64,000 nucleotides of DNA from Bacillus sp. V2I10 (GCF_030817055.1 NZ_JAUSYV010000001.1:2070001-2134000); one strand, 5' to 3'; numbered from the stretch's first letter, positions 16,390-25,126 are shown. Numbers and translations: made by a program. The notes: a model not told the origin generated them from the letters alone.

Positions 16390-17959
16390 ATTCAATCGCT
16401 CTAATTGAAACGATATCATCAATTTCAGATAAAGTTGTCAGCAGGGATTCGTCTAAGGAACGGTCGAATGAGAGCATCATGATGGCTTCTCCGCCGGCAT
16501 TTTTGCGTCCTACTTGCATGGTTGCAATATTTACTTCATGGTCACCTAAAATCCGTCCTACGCGTCCAATGACCCCAGGCTTGTCGGTGTGCTGAATATA
16601 AATAAGATGTCCTGATGGGTAAAAGTCGATATTGAAGGAATTAATGCCGACAATTCGTTCACCGTAATGAGGAATGTGCGTGCCTTTTATTTCAAAATTC
16701 GTTTGATCTCCATGAATGGTTACAGTGATGCAATTTGCATACCCAGACTGATTTGAAGTGATTTTTTCACTGAAGCTGATCCCGAGTTCTTTTGCAATCA
16801 TGCCTGCATTTACTTCATTTACATTCGAAGCAACACGGGGAGTTAAGAACCCTGCAATCAAGCTTTTTGTAATAAATGAAGTTTCAAGCTCAGCTACTGA
16901 TCCTTCATATTTTATAGATATGTCATTCACAGGCTCTTTCATGCACTGTGATACAACGTTCCCCATTTTCTTGGCAAGCTTGTAAAAAGGCTGAATTTTT
17001 TCAAATACTTCTTTTGTTAATGTCGGCAGGTTGACGGATGTAGTCACCATTTTGCCGTCCAGAAAGTGAAGAACATCCTGAGCGACCTGGGCTGCAACGT
17101 TTAACTGCGCTTCCTTCGTTGAAGCTCCTAAATGCGGAGTTGCAATTACATTGTCATATTGCAATAACGGGTGATTAACAGGAGGTTCTGTTTCAAATAC
17201 ATCCAGCGCTACTCCTGCAATATGGCCGTTCTCTAAAAAGGGGATGATGGCTTCTTCATCGATAATCCCGCCTCGTGCACAGTTGAGCAAATAAACGCCT
17301 TTTTTAGTCTTAGGCAATGATTTTGCTCCTATAAGTCCGCGTGTTTCTTTAGTGAGAGGGGTATGAACCGTAATGATATCCGCCTGCTCGAGAAGTTCAT
17401 CAAGACTCGCACTTTTTACTGATATTTTTGCAGCGCGGTCACGTGTTAAAAATGGGTCAAATACAAGTACATTTACTCCAAACGCCTGCGCTCGTTTAGC
17501 AATTTCTGTTCCGATTCTGCCGAGACCGACAATACCCAATGTCTTGCCGTAAAGCTCAATTCCTACAAATGCTGTACGATTCCATTCATTAGACTTAACC
17601 GATACATTCGCCTGCGGAATATGGCGGAGAAGGGAAGTCATCATAGCAAAGGTATGCTCAGCTGTAGAAATCGTATTGCCGTCTGGTGCATTAATGACGA
17701 CAACGCCATGTTTAGTCGCTGCATCAAGATCAATGTTATCGATTCCAACGCCGGCTCTTGCGATTATTTTAAGAGACGGCATTTTACCTATTAATTCATC
17801 CGTCACTTTAGTGGCACTTCTGACAAGCAAAGCGTGAAACGTATGTAGCTCGACTGCTGCCTCAGACGCTTTTTTCTGAACAACCTCTACATTTTCTGCT
17901 GCGAGCAACGGCTGAAGTCCATCTGCACTCATTGAATCAGAAACTAAAATTCGATACAT
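16385..17959 (-). CDS. serA: D-3-phosphoglycerate dehydrogenase SerA
   Basis: 524-residue enzyme that oxidises 3-phosphoglycerate in the first step of serine synthesis. The substrate-binding and Rossmann nucleotide-binding domains show LGIVGLGRIGTEIA (NAD-binding Gly motif, about 142-155), and the catalytic Arg and His lie in NCARGGIIDE and TPHLGASTKEAQ. An intervening ASB domain (about 330-445) and a C-terminal ACT domain (about 452-524, starting HLIYIQHTDKPGVIGRVG) complete the long type of PGDH. The ATG complement at 17957-17959 lies six bases after AGGGGG. It is on the minus strand, unlike most of the window, as in B. subtilis where serA lies near rsiX. Confidence 0.96.
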   Translation of the reverse strand: MYRILVSDSMSADGLQPLLAAENVEVVQKKASEAAVELHTFHALLVRSATKVTDELIGKMPSLKIIARAGVGIDNIDLDAATKHGVVVINAPDGNTISTAEHTFAMMTSLLRHIPQANVSVKSNEWNRTAFVGIELYGKTLGIVGLGRIGTEIAKRAQAFGVNVLVFDPFLTRDRAAKISVKSASLDELLEQADIITVHTPLTKETRGLIGAKSLPKTKKGVYLLNCARGGIIDEEAIIPFLENGHIAGVALDVFETEPPVNHPLLQYDNVIATPHLGASTKEAQLNVAAQVAQDVLHFLDGKMVTTSVNLPTLTKEVFEKIQPFYKLAKKMGNVVSQCMKEPVNDISIKYEGSVAELETSFITKSLIAGFLTPRVASNVNEVNAGMIAKELGISFSEKITSNQSGYANCITVTIHGDQTNFEIKGTHIPHYGERIVGINSFNIDFYPSGHLIYIQHTDKPGVIGRVGRILGDHEVNIATMQVGRKNAGGEAIMMLSFDRSLDESLLTTLSEIDDIVSIRAIEL

Positions 17960-18086
17960 GTTTATCCCCCTAAGCACTTCTGCTAAATATCAGATAATTT
18001 ATCATATTAAGAGTATTATGTCAATAAGAGTAAAGCGTTAAATGGGTAAAGACTATTATTAGAAAAAGAATGATTAAGCATTTATA

Positions 18087-18115
18087 TTCACAAAATGAAA
18101 TGGATACAGTATAAT
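18087..18115 (+). promoter_or_regulatory. Sigma-A promoter of the FMN riboswitch / ribU transcript
   Basis: TTCACA (18087-18092), 17-bp spacer, TATAAT (18110-18115), about 28 bp upstream of the FMN aptamer. Confidence 0.75.
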
Positions 18116-18142
18116 TATCTCGAATACAAAATAATATGATCT

Positions 18143-18273
18143 ATCTTCGGGGCAGGGTGCAATTCCCGACCGGCGGTAATGAAACAAATGTTTCTAGCCC
18201 GCGAGCCGTTAGCAGTTTGGCAGGATCTGGTGTGATTCCAGAGCCGACAGTATAGTCTGGATGGGAGAAGATG
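18143..18273 (+). promoter_or_regulatory. FMN riboswitch (RFN element)
   Basis: The characteristic blocks are present in order: ATCTTCGGGGCAGGGTG, AATTCCCGACCGGCGGTAA, AGCCCGCGAGC, CAGGATCTGGTG, GATTCCAGAGCCGACAGT, and the closing ATGGGAGAAGAT. It precedes ribU, a riboflavin transporter gene. Downstream, CGTTTAAAA and TTTTAAACG (about 18283-18309) form a possible antiterminator before the terminator at 18332. Confidence 0.96.
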
Positions 18274-18331
18274 GAGGTTCTGGCGTTTAAAATGCGAATT
18301 TTAAACGTTTATTTGACCTTGCTTAAATTAT

Positions 18332-18364
18332 CCCTTTGTGTACGATGCGCAAAGGGTTTTATTT
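18332..18364 (+). terminator. Terminator of the FMN riboswitch expression platform
   Basis: CCCTTTGTG (18332-18340) pairs with CGCAAAGGG (18348-18356) and is followed by a T-rich run. Confidence 0.85.
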
Positions 18365-18423
18365 TTGCAGGGAAATAACAGGACGTTTCCTTTCTTTCCG
18401 GATGGATCGAAAAAGGAGAGAGA

Positions 18424-19008
18424 ATGATGCAGCAAAGTAAGGTGAAAAAGCAAGTATCAATCGCAATGCTTGCAAGTGTAGGGTTTGTATTAATGATATT
18501 TAATTTTCCGATTGGATTTTCAAGCTTTTTAGAGCTTGATTTCGGAGATGTTCCAGCCATTATTGCAGCTATTCTGTTTGGGCCTGCTGCTGGAATTATG
18601 GTTGAAGCGATCAAAAATATTCTTCATTACATTATTATGGGGAATGCAACAGGAGTTCCTGTTGGCCAGCTGGCTAATTTTGTCGCAGGCGTTTTATATA
18701 TCCTGCCTGCTTCCTATATGTACCGTAAAATGAATTCAATGAGAGGCCTTGCAATTGGACTTTCAATCGGCACAATCGTAATGGCCTTAGTCATGAGTGT
18801 GTTAAATTATTACCTGTTCATACCGGCATACACTTGGTTCCTTAATGCCCCGGCAATGGCAGCGCCAGAATTGCGCGCCCTTATTGCAACAGGAATTCTG
18901 CCTTTTAACTTAATCAAAGGAATTGTCATGGGATTCGTGTTTATGGCGATCTTCGCCAAGCTGAAAACATGGGTTCATGCACAATCTGACTATAAACGTG
19001 CTGCTTAA
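18424..19008 (+). CDS. ribU: Riboflavin ECF transporter S component RibU
   Basis: 194-residue membrane protein with six hydrophobic segments, the substrate-binding subunit for riboflavin uptake (FmnP/YpaA family). Its upstream FMN riboswitch gives direct support for the substrate. Family features include the LDFGDVPAIIAAILFGPAAG segment (about 38-57) and a conserved NLIKG near residue 160. The start may be the ATG at 18424 or the next ATG at 18427; both follow AAAGGAGAG. It depends on an EcfA-A'-T module that is not in the window. In B. subtilis ribU also lies between serA and fer. Confidence 0.95.
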   Translation: MMQQSKVKKQVSIAMLASVGFVLMIFNFPIGFSSFLELDFGDVPAIIAAILFGPAAGIMVEAIKNILHYIIMGNATGVPVGQLANFVAGVLYILPASYMYRKMNSMRGLAIGLSIGTIVMALVMSVLNYYLFIPAYTWFLNAPAMAAPELRALIATGILPFNLIKGIVMGFVFMAIFAKLKTWVHAQSDYKRAA

Positions 19009-19009
19009 T

Positions 19010-19047
19010 TAAAAAAAAACCTCTGCAATTGCAGAGGGTTTTTTTAT
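19010..19047. terminator. Bidirectional terminator between ribU and fer
   Basis: CCTCTGCAA and TTGCAGAGG form a perfect hairpin flanked by an A-run and a T-run; ribU (+) and fer (-) converge on it. Confidence 0.9.
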
Positions 19048-19050
19048 TTT

Positions 19051-19299
19051 CTATTCAAACTTTAAAGCGTCGCCGTCAAAAGCCTCGTCTGCAATTTTAA
19101 TGGAATCAGTCGGACAGCCTTCATAAGCGTCCATCATGTCTTCCTCTAAGATATCAGGTACTTCGACAATTCCCTGGTTATCATCAAGGGTTACAAATGC
19201 AATACCCTCATCATCATAATCATAAATGTCTGGTGCTGCTGCTCCACATGCACCGCAAGCAATGCAAGTATCTTTGTCAACGATTGTATACTTTGCCAT
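19051..19299 (-). CDS. fer: 4Fe-4S ferredoxin
   Basis: 82-residue acidic ferredoxin. The cluster ligands are seen as CIACGACG near residue 11 and the distal Cys in EGCPTDS, fitting one 4Fe-4S cluster; the second CxxCxxC set of 2[4Fe-4S] ferredoxins is absent. The N-terminus MAKYTIVDKDTCIACG matches the B. subtilis protein almost exactly. The start (complement of 19297-19299) follows AGGAGG at 19308-19313; the frame open further upstream is not family-like. A promoter is readable on the minus strand: -35 CTGACA (19355-19360) and -10 TATCAT (19332-19337), 17 bp apart. It passes electrons to P450s and desaturase-type enzymes in Bacillus. Confidence 0.96.
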   Translation of the reverse strand: MAKYTIVDKDTCIACGACGAAAPDIYDYDDEGIAFVTLDDNQGIVEVPDILEEDMMDAYEGCPTDSIKIADEAFDGDALKFE

Positions 19300-19331
19300 A
19301 AAAAAAACCTCCTCTGAAATGGTCACTCTCT

Positions 19332-19360
19332 ATGATATGGTACATTCATTCATTTGTCAG
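19332..19360 (-). promoter_or_regulatory. Sigma-A promoter of fer
   Basis: On the minus strand CTGACA (19355-19360), 17-bp spacer, TATCAT (19332-19337), about 33 bp before the fer start codon. Confidence 0.65.
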
Positions 19361-19581
19361 CTTAAGACTGAAAAATCAGGTGCGTACCTCTTTATATTTA
19401 TACATTGTAAATCTGTTTTCGAAACTTTTCAATAGAAAAGTACATTGAGAATGCTTATCACACAAGGCTTTCTAGTATATAAGATACCCTTTTCAGGCAA
19501 CTTTAAACGCCAATTTTCAGATGGAATCTGTTACAATAGAAGCAAGAATCGAAATGTGTCAAAAAGTGTAAGGTGATGTGG

Positions 19582-20631
19582 ATGACTCAAAATTATTTAG
19601 ACATTATTTATTTAGATTGCCTGAAGAAATTTGGCGGGGAACGCTCATCATCAGCCGTTTTCCATTTGTTAAAAGGGAAAAAATCCTCACAGACTATCCA
19701 GGACAGCAAGCTGTTTCACCTTTCAAATTTATTCGGCATGTATCCGGGTTTAAAGAGAAAAGATTTTGATGCAGCTGTGCAGTTTCTCACAGAAGAAGGG
19801 TACTTAATTTATTCAGATAAAGATACTCATTTATTAACAAATAAAGCTGAAACGCTCCTTGAATCAGTACTGGACAATAAGCCTATTCCCGCAAGCTTGA
19901 ATGGATCAATCTATGCTTCAATTGGTTTTCTTTTCTGGAAGAGACTCATGCTGATGACACAAGTTCTGTCCCACTCAAAAGCAGGGAGCACAATATATTT
20001 GCCTGTAACAAAAGATGAAAAAGTGCAGCGGTGGGTAAAGCAATTTTTAAAAAGGTCAGCTGTGAATAAAACGGAACTGTCAGATGCTCTTTATCATGAA
20101 ATGCTCAGTCATCTTCAGCGTTTTTCAGATTGGGAGGCAGCGATCTGGGTTTATCAATTGACTTCAAATCAGCGCATTGGCTTGACGTACGAACAGCTGG
20201 GCGAAAAATTTAAAGAAGATGCAGAGTACATAAAAATTTTGTTTTGGAACCTCATTCATCGTGTGCTTGAAGAATGCAGCCTGAAAACACAGCAATATCC
20301 GCTTTTGTACTCGATGGTACAAGACCTTTCAAGAATTCACCCTCTTACTGAATCTACCTCAAAAACGCTGCAGCTGATCCGTCTGGGAAAATCATTGGAG
20401 GACATTGCAAGAATCCGGCATTTAAAACAAAGCACGATTGAAGATCATATCGTGGAGATTTCTTTGAATGACTCTTCATTTGATTTATCCATGTTTTTAG
20501 CGGATGATTGTCTGCAGGTTATTGCTATGAAGATTGAAGAATTAAACACGCATCAGCTGAGAATTGTAAAAGAAGCACTGAAAGACCGGTATTCATATTT
20601 TCAGATCAGGCTCGCTTTTACGCGTCTTTAG
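19582..20631 (+). CDS. ypbB: YpbB family protein, helix-turn-helix, RecQ-linked
   Basis: 349-residue cytoplasmic protein of the YpbB family. A C-terminal helix-turn-helix of the type found after RecQ helicases lies at about 255-320 (IRLGKSLEDIARIRHLKQST). The N-terminal part contains the well-conserved LLKGKKSSQTIQD segment. The ATG at 19582 follows AAGGTGA; upstream GTG 19573 and ATG 19576 overlap that site. It ends nine bases before recQ and probably acts with it, since the HTH module is fused to RecQ in other bacteria. Precise function unknown. Transcribed divergently from fer. Confidence 0.9.
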   Translation: MTQNYLDIIYLDCLKKFGGERSSSAVFHLLKGKKSSQTIQDSKLFHLSNLFGMYPGLKRKDFDAAVQFLTEEGYLIYSDKDTHLLTNKAETLLESVLDNKPIPASLNGSIYASIGFLFWKRLMLMTQVLSHSKAGSTIYLPVTKDEKVQRWVKQFLKRSAVNKTELSDALYHEMLSHLQRFSDWEAAIWVYQLTSNQRIGLTYEQLGEKFKEDAEYIKILFWNLIHRVLEECSLKTQQYPLLYSMVQDLSRIHPLTESTSKTLQLIRLGKSLEDIARIRHLKQSTIEDHIVEISLNDSSFDLSMFLADDCLQVIAMKIEELNTHQLRIVKEALKDRYSYFQIRLAFTRL

Positions 20632-20640
20632 GGGGAAGTC

Positions 20641-22116
20641 ATGAACGTTCAAGAAGCATTAAAGCGCCATTTCGGCCATGATACCTTTCGAACTGGTCAG
20701 GAAAACATCATCATTGACATACTAGCCGGCAATGATGCAATAGCCCTGCTTCCGACCGGAGGAGGGAAATCGCTGTGCTATCAGCTGCCTGCCTACATTC
20801 TAGAAGGAGCGGTTCTGATCGTTTCCCCGCTTCTTTCACTTATGGAAGATCAGATCCAGCAAATTCGCATGCGCGGAGAAAAAAGGGTTATTGGCTTAAA
20901 CGGTGCTCTGTCCTATATGGAAAGGCAAAAAGCATTGCTTAACTTGCATCAATACAAATATATTTTTGCATCTCCAGAAATTCTGCAGTCAGAAGCCGTT
21001 GCGTCTGCACTTAGTAAAATTAACCTATCTTTATTTGTTGTTGATGAAGCTCACTGCATTTCACAATGGGGCCATGATTTCAGAACTGATTACTCAAAGC
21101 TCGGTGAGTTAAGAGGGAAACTTGGCCAGGCACCGTGCATAGCGCTGACAGCAACTGCGACTCCAGAAGTACTTCAGGATATTGAAAGTTCTCTGCAGAT
21201 GACGAACGTGAAAATGCATATTCAATCAGTTAATCGCAGCAATATAGCCATTATGATTGAGGAATGTCATTCACTTGAAGATAAAATGAAAAGAGTATCT
21301 GAGCTGGTTAAAAAGCTGAAAGGGCCTGGGATTATATACTGCTCAAGCAGAAAATGGACTGAAAACCTTGAGCAGTTTTTAAAAATGGAGGGCGTTCATG
21401 AAACAGCCTGCTATCATGCAGGGATGGAGAAAGAGCAGAGAACCCTTATACAGCAGCAGTTTGTTTATGATCAATTAGAAGTAGTTTGCTGTACAAATGC
21501 ATTTGGAATGGGTGTTAATAAAGGAAATGTCAGATATGTCATCCATTTTCATTTTCCGGCTCAAATGGAATCATACGTTCAGGAAATAGGGAGAGCTGGA
21601 AGAGACGGACTTCCAAGTGTAGCGATATCTCTTATTGGAAGCGGAGATATGGAAATACCATTGTCCCTGCTGGAATCGGAGTTTTCAACATATGAACAGC
21701 TTCACCAGACCCTTTATCTCCTCTCTGCAGGTACGGAAGCTGAAGAAGCATTTGAACGGACTGGTGTGAATGAAGTTCAGGGAAGGTTTATTCTTCATCA
21801 TTTAGAAAAGCTTCCTTATCCTCTGCCCGGAAATGAACAACAAACGTTAAATCTAATATGGGCAAAAATTGAAGACAGGCGAAAGTTCAAAAAAAGAAAA
21901 CTAAATGCCGTAATGAAATGGCTGCTTTCAAAAGAATGCAGGAGACAGGGCATTCTTAAATACTTTGAGGAAAAGAATTTACAAACACAGGAGATTTGCT
22001 GTGACAGGTGCGGACTTGATCTTTTACGGTACGAAGAAAGGGAAGAGAAGCATACTCATTTGCAGCTCCTTGAGTGGAAGGCAGAATTAAAGGCTATATT
22101 TGGCCAGAACGAGTGA
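20641..22116 (+). CDS. recS: ATP-dependent DNA helicase RecQ-family (RecS type)
   Basis: 491-residue RecQ-type 3'-5' helicase. Motif 0/I: FRTGQ and LLPTGGGKSLCYQ (Walker A, about 38-49). Motif II: DEAH. Motif III: ALTATATPEV. Motif VI: QEIGRAGRDG. A C-terminal zinc-binding module (CRRQGILKYF..C..CDRCG) follows at about 425-460. There is no HRDC domain, so it corresponds to the short B. subtilis paralogue RecS (ypbC) rather than full-length RecQ. It acts in recombination and stalled-fork repair. Start ATG 20641 behind AGGGGGAAG. It sits between ypbB and ypbD as in B. subtilis. Confidence 0.94.
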   Translation: MNVQEALKRHFGHDTFRTGQENIIIDILAGNDAIALLPTGGGKSLCYQLPAYILEGAVLIVSPLLSLMEDQIQQIRMRGEKRVIGLNGALSYMERQKALLNLHQYKYIFASPEILQSEAVASALSKINLSLFVVDEAHCISQWGHDFRTDYSKLGELRGKLGQAPCIALTATATPEVLQDIESSLQMTNVKMHIQSVNRSNIAIMIEECHSLEDKMKRVSELVKKLKGPGIIYCSSRKWTENLEQFLKMEGVHETACYHAGMEKEQRTLIQQQFVYDQLEVVCCTNAFGMGVNKGNVRYVIHFHFPAQMESYVQEIGRAGRDGLPSVAISLIGSGDMEIPLSLLESEFSTYEQLHQTLYLLSAGTEAEEAFERTGVNEVQGRFILHHLEKLPYPLPGNEQQTLNLIWAKIEDRRKFKKRKLNAVMKWLLSKECRRQGILKYFEEKNLQTQEICCDRCGLDLLRYEEREEKHTHLQLLEWKAELKAIFGQNE

Positions 22117-22120
22117 TAAA

Positions 22121-22717
22121 ATGGTTAAGCGTCAAAATGAACTTGTAAAAAGAATGACAGATGGACAGCTGCTTCAGCAGCTCTATTTTACTCAAATTTT
22201 ACTACTTACAATTTCGATCTTTTTAAGTATGATGTTATTTAACGGACTGTCTGATTTTAAGGCAATATGGCACCCTGAACTGACAGAAATACTGCTGATT
22301 GGCGGATTGACTGCTGTTATTGTACTGATAGGCGATTGGATCATTATGCGGACAATGCCAAAAGAATGGTATGATGATGGCGGCATCAATGAAAAAATGT
22401 TCAGGCACCGTTCTTTGCCGCACATTTTCTTTCTATGCCTATTAATCTCTTTTACAGAGGAGCTCTTATTTCGCGGTGTCATTCAGACTCATTTTGGCAT
22501 TTGGACGGCAAGCTTCATCTTTGCCATTCTGCATTTTCGTTATTTAACAAAAGGGCTGCTGTTTATTATGGTGATGCTGATCAGTTTGCTGTTAGGGTTT
22601 GTGTATGACTGGTCAGGAAATTTATTCGTGACAGTCTTTGCACACTTTTTAATTGATTTGGTGTTTGCCATTCAAATTCGTTTGCAGTACATTAACGGAG
22701 GTGAAAAAAATGAGTAA
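22121..22717 (+). CDS. ypbD: CPBP family intramembrane metalloprotease (YpbD)
   Basis: 198-residue membrane protein of the CPBP (Abi) family. The catalytic signature EELLFRG is seen at about residue 109, followed by the His motifs FAILHF and FAHFLIDL. Related proteins are prenyl-protein endopeptidase-like or bacteriocin-immunity proteases; the substrate here is unknown. The ATG at 22121 lies four bases after the recQ stop; a TTG start at 22100 would overlap recQ and is less likely. The last codons overlap the start of ypbE by 8 bp. Confidence 0.88.
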   Translation: MVKRQNELVKRMTDGQLLQQLYFTQILLLTISIFLSMMLFNGLSDFKAIWHPELTEILLIGGLTAVIVLIGDWIIMRTMPKEWYDDGGINEKMFRHRSLPHIFFLCLLISFTEELLFRGVIQTHFGIWTASFIFAILHFRYLTKGLLFIMVMLISLLLGFVYDWSGNLFVTVFAHFLIDLVFAIQIRLQYINGGEKNE

Positions 22718-23411
22718 AAAAGAAGAAGCAGCTTCGACACGTGCCTCAAGACAAAATAGTATAGATGAGTACAAATCAAGAACAGGAAGCTATCCATCCA
22801 GAAGTGAAATTCATAATAAGAAAGACAAAAAAAAATCAAAATATAAATATCCCGCTATTAGTTTACTGGCCTTATTCTTTTTTCTGCTTCCAATTGTGTT
22901 TTACTACAGTATTTCTTATTTCGACAACCGGGGTAAAACCGTCAACGGAGAAAATATTTCCGACTATGAAGATGTATTAATAAAATACGGTGACGAAGAG
23001 GAAGAAGAAGAAGAAGAAGAAGAAGAAGAGCAGTCTTCAGATGAACAGTCCTTAGAAGAACCTGAAGAGAAAACACATGAATCTGAGCAAGCGTCCGTAA
23101 GCTCAGCCCAAACAAATGTCAACAAGCAAGCAGAGGAATCGCCTCTCAAAATTGCAGCAGAAAAAGAGCAGCAGCCAGAAAAAAAGGAAGCATCTGTACA
23201 GTCTGAACCCCCAAAAACTGAACCAGAGCCAGAACCTAAAGAAGATTACAAAGTAATAGAACACACAGTGGGACCTGAAGAAAATCTGTTTAGAATCTCC
23301 GTGAAATATTACCGTGACCGCTCTGGCGAGGCTTTAATTAAGCAATGGAACCAGCTGAGCGGAGACAGTGTGTATGAAGGTCAAGTACTTAAAATACCGC
23401 TTAAACAGTAA
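22710..23411 (+). CDS. ypbE: YpbE, membrane-anchored LysM protein
   Basis: 233-residue protein. A charged cytoplasmic N-terminus (about 1-44) is followed by one transmembrane helix (about 46-67). A long acidic/low-complexity stretch (about 85-180) includes twelve consecutive Glu from an uninterrupted (GAA) run. A C-terminal LysM domain (about 186-233, ending VYEGQVLKIP) binds peptidoglycan. The ATG at 22710 follows CGGAGGTG inside the end of ypbD. The acidic linker probably spans the space between membrane and wall. Function unknown; conserved in gene order with B. subtilis ypbE. A terminator follows. Confidence 0.9.
   Translation: MSKKEEAASTRASRQNSIDEYKSRTGSYPSRSEIHNKKDKKKSKYKYPAISLLALFFFLLPIVFYYSISYFDNRGKTVNGENISDYEDVLIKYGDEEEEEEEEEEEEQSSDEQSLEEPEEKTHESEQASVSSAQTNVNKQAEESPLKIAAEKEQQPEKKEASVQSEPPKTEPEPEPKEDYKVIEHTVGPEENLFRISVKYYRDRSGEALIKQWNQLSGDSVYEGQVLKIPLKQ
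22995..23030 (+). repeat. GAA trinucleotide microsatellite encoding poly-Glu
   Basis: Twelve Glu codons in a row, with nine perfect GAA units (23001-23027) flanked by GAG codons, inside ypbE. Length changes of whole units would keep the frame. Confidence 0.9.
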
Positions 23412-23438
23412 ACGCATGAATGACAGCATGCGTTTTTT
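23410..23438 (+). terminator. Terminator after ypbE
   Basis: AAACGCATG / CATGCGTTT stem followed by a T-run. Confidence 0.9.
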
Positions 23439-23515
23439 TCATGTTTGCTTTTCATATCAAGATGGACAACATCATATAATCTGGAATAAGAAGAGAACCT
23501 TTCCCAGGAGATGTG

Positions 23516-23980
23516 ATGCATGTGGAAAAACAAATACAGCTGCTGAGTGATTCTACCGATTTAGCGACCAAACAAATGCTTCAAAGCGTGCTGAATAAAA
23601 AAAGAAAATATGAGCGATATAAAAAGAATTGTTTTAGATGGCAGATGTTTACACTTACAGGAGGGATAGCCTTTTTCCTCTACTTTTATCAATTCATTGT
23701 CGTTCCAAACGACAGCAATATTGGCTATATGCTCGGTGAATTAGTTGGAAGCGCATTTCACTTTTTTATCATTTTAACCATTGGTGCAGGGTATGCAACA
23801 GCTCATTATTATAAGAAAAAAGAAGAAAAGTACGAAAAGGAATATCATGGATTAAGAACGGAAATTATCCGCAAGAGCTCTGAACTGTGGCCGCAGCCTT
23901 ATCACTGGAAAAAAAGAGGCGAGGTTTATGACATGATGAAGAAGGATTTTGATATCAACCTTTATTTTGAAAGCAAGTAA
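23516..23980 (+). CDS. ypbF: YpbF family membrane protein (DUF2663)
   Basis: 154-residue protein with two central transmembrane helices (about 44-62 and 76-100) and charged cytoplasmic ends rich in Lys/Tyr. It matches the B. subtilis ypbF position and size. The ATG at 23516 lies five bases after AGGAG (23506-23510); GTG at 23513 is too close. A -10-like TATAAT at 23475-23480 suggests its own promoter, but the -35 is weak. Function unknown. Confidence 0.85.
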   Translation: MHVEKQIQLLSDSTDLATKQMLQSVLNKKRKYERYKKNCFRWQMFTLTGGIAFFLYFYQFIVVPNDSNIGYMLGELVGSAFHFFIILTIGAGYATAHYYKKKEEKYEKEYHGLRTEIIRKSSELWPQPYHWKKRGEVYDMMKKDFDINLYFESK

Positions 23981-24049
23981 TTGTGTGAGCATGAAAGGAT
24001 TTTAGTGAATAACAGCGAATGTATGCTAAAACGTTAATGGGGTGATGCG

Positions 24050-24685
24050 ATGTTTGTTAAAAGTACAATGATTCCTAAAGCAAGAACAATTCATGCGTCC
24101 GCGGATGATTCGCTGCTGACGGTGCTTGAAAAGCTGGAAAAACACAAGATAGATGGGATTTCAGTCTTAAAGGGGACGGCCTACATAGGGATGATTACAC
24201 GCTATAACCTATACGAGCATTTTTTTCAGTCAAATGTTGAGAAAGAGGAGTTCTTAAAAAACAGAAAGGCTGAAGAAATAGCTGTCAATCGTGATGTGTT
24301 CCTTGAAGGCGATGAAATTTTCGAAAAGACACTGCTGAGGTTAAAAGATTTTCCGCTTATTGCTGTAGTCGGAGAAGAAAAGGAATACTTGGGTATTGTC
24401 ACGAGATATGACGTTCTTGAACAATTTCAGAGTGCATTTGGAATGAATAAAAAAGGGGTCAGAATTGCCTTCACCTCAGTTGAAACAGAGGGCAGAATCG
24501 CAAGGCTTACAGAGCTTGCAAAACAGTTTCATGAAGATATCATTTCCCTTGTTACGTTTGATGAAACCGAAAGCATGGTCAGAAGAATTGTGATGAAAAT
24601 TGAAAAAAAGGACAATATCAAGCGGTTTATTGAAAGGATTGAAAAGTCAGGATTCAGAGTCCTCGATATCCACGAAGACGAATAA
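24050..24685 (+). CDS. CBS-domain pair protein with ACT-like C-terminus (AcuB-like architecture)
   Basis: 211-residue protein. Two CBS motifs (about 1-60 and 75-128; GMITRYNLYEHF and GIVTRYDVLEQF) are followed by a C-terminal ACT-like region (about 138-211). CBS pairs usually bind adenine nucleotides or c-di-AMP; ligand and partner cannot be told here. The layout is like AcuB but the sequence is not close enough to name it. The ATG at 24050 follows GGGGTGATG. Its transcript probably ends in the hairpin at 24690, which also holds the ribosome binding site of the next gene. It is not part of the B. subtilis order at this place. Confidence 0.85.
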   Translation: MFVKSTMIPKARTIHASADDSLLTVLEKLEKHKIDGISVLKGTAYIGMITRYNLYEHFFQSNVEKEEFLKNRKAEEIAVNRDVFLEGDEIFEKTLLRLKDFPLIAVVGEEKEYLGIVTRYDVLEQFQSAFGMNKKGVRIAFTSVETEGRIARLTELAKQFHEDIISLVTFDETESMVRRIVMKIEKKDNIKRFIERIEKSGFRVLDIHEDE

Positions 24686-24689
24686 AGCT

Positions 24690-24729
24690 CCTTTCCCTAC
24701 ATATAAAAGTGTAGGGGAGGGATTTTTTT
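24690..24729 (+). terminator. Hairpin plus T-run that embeds the ribosome binding site of the next gene
   Basis: CCTTTCCCTACA (24690-24701) pairs across all 12 positions (two G-U) with TGTAGGGGAGGG (24710-24721), followed by A and seven T. The right arm is the only Shine-Dalgarno-like sequence for the TTG start at 24728. It can serve as a terminator and, if read through, as a translation block. Confidence 0.75.
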
Positions 24730-25126
24730 GTTTAAACATGCCGCGTTTCTAATCATTGGGTACTTATCAGCCTATCTAGCATGTACATGGGTGCCTGTGC
24801 AGCTTCCATTTCAGATGTCAGAATTTATCATGATGCTGATATTGAACCCGACAAAATCTTTTTTTTCTATGATCCTATTTACAATCGGGTTCATCTTGCA
24901 CTCTATTCTTATAAAATCAGCATTCAGTCTGACGAATAAAATTTTAAGAAACGAAGGCAGTGTGCTCGAGGTGACGATTAGTTATTGTGTTTTTATTAAT
25001 TTTTATATATTATTTCAAATAGGATTTTGGCAAACTTTAGTATTAGCAGCTTTTACAGTTTTATATGGGCTCGCCACGGCAAATGTTCAAAGAACCTCTT
25101 TGAAAAAAGCTCACCTGAGATTATAG
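24728..25126 (+). CDS. Small polytopic membrane protein, unknown function
   Basis: 132-residue hydrophobic protein with about four transmembrane segments (near 5-22, 28-55, 80-100 and 102-118). The start is the TTG at 24728, directly after a T-run, with GGGGAGGG as ribosome binding site within a hairpin. I do not recognise a family. It lies between a CBS protein and the CarH-like regulator and ends 130 bases before the latter. No catalytic motifs are visible. Confidence 0.7.
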   Translation: MFKHAAFLIIGYLSAYLACTWVPVQLPFQMSEFIMMLILNPTKSFFSMILFTIGFILHSILIKSAFSLTNKILRNEGSVLEVTISYCVFINFYILFQIGFWQTLVLAAFTVLYGLATANVQRTSLKKAHLRL

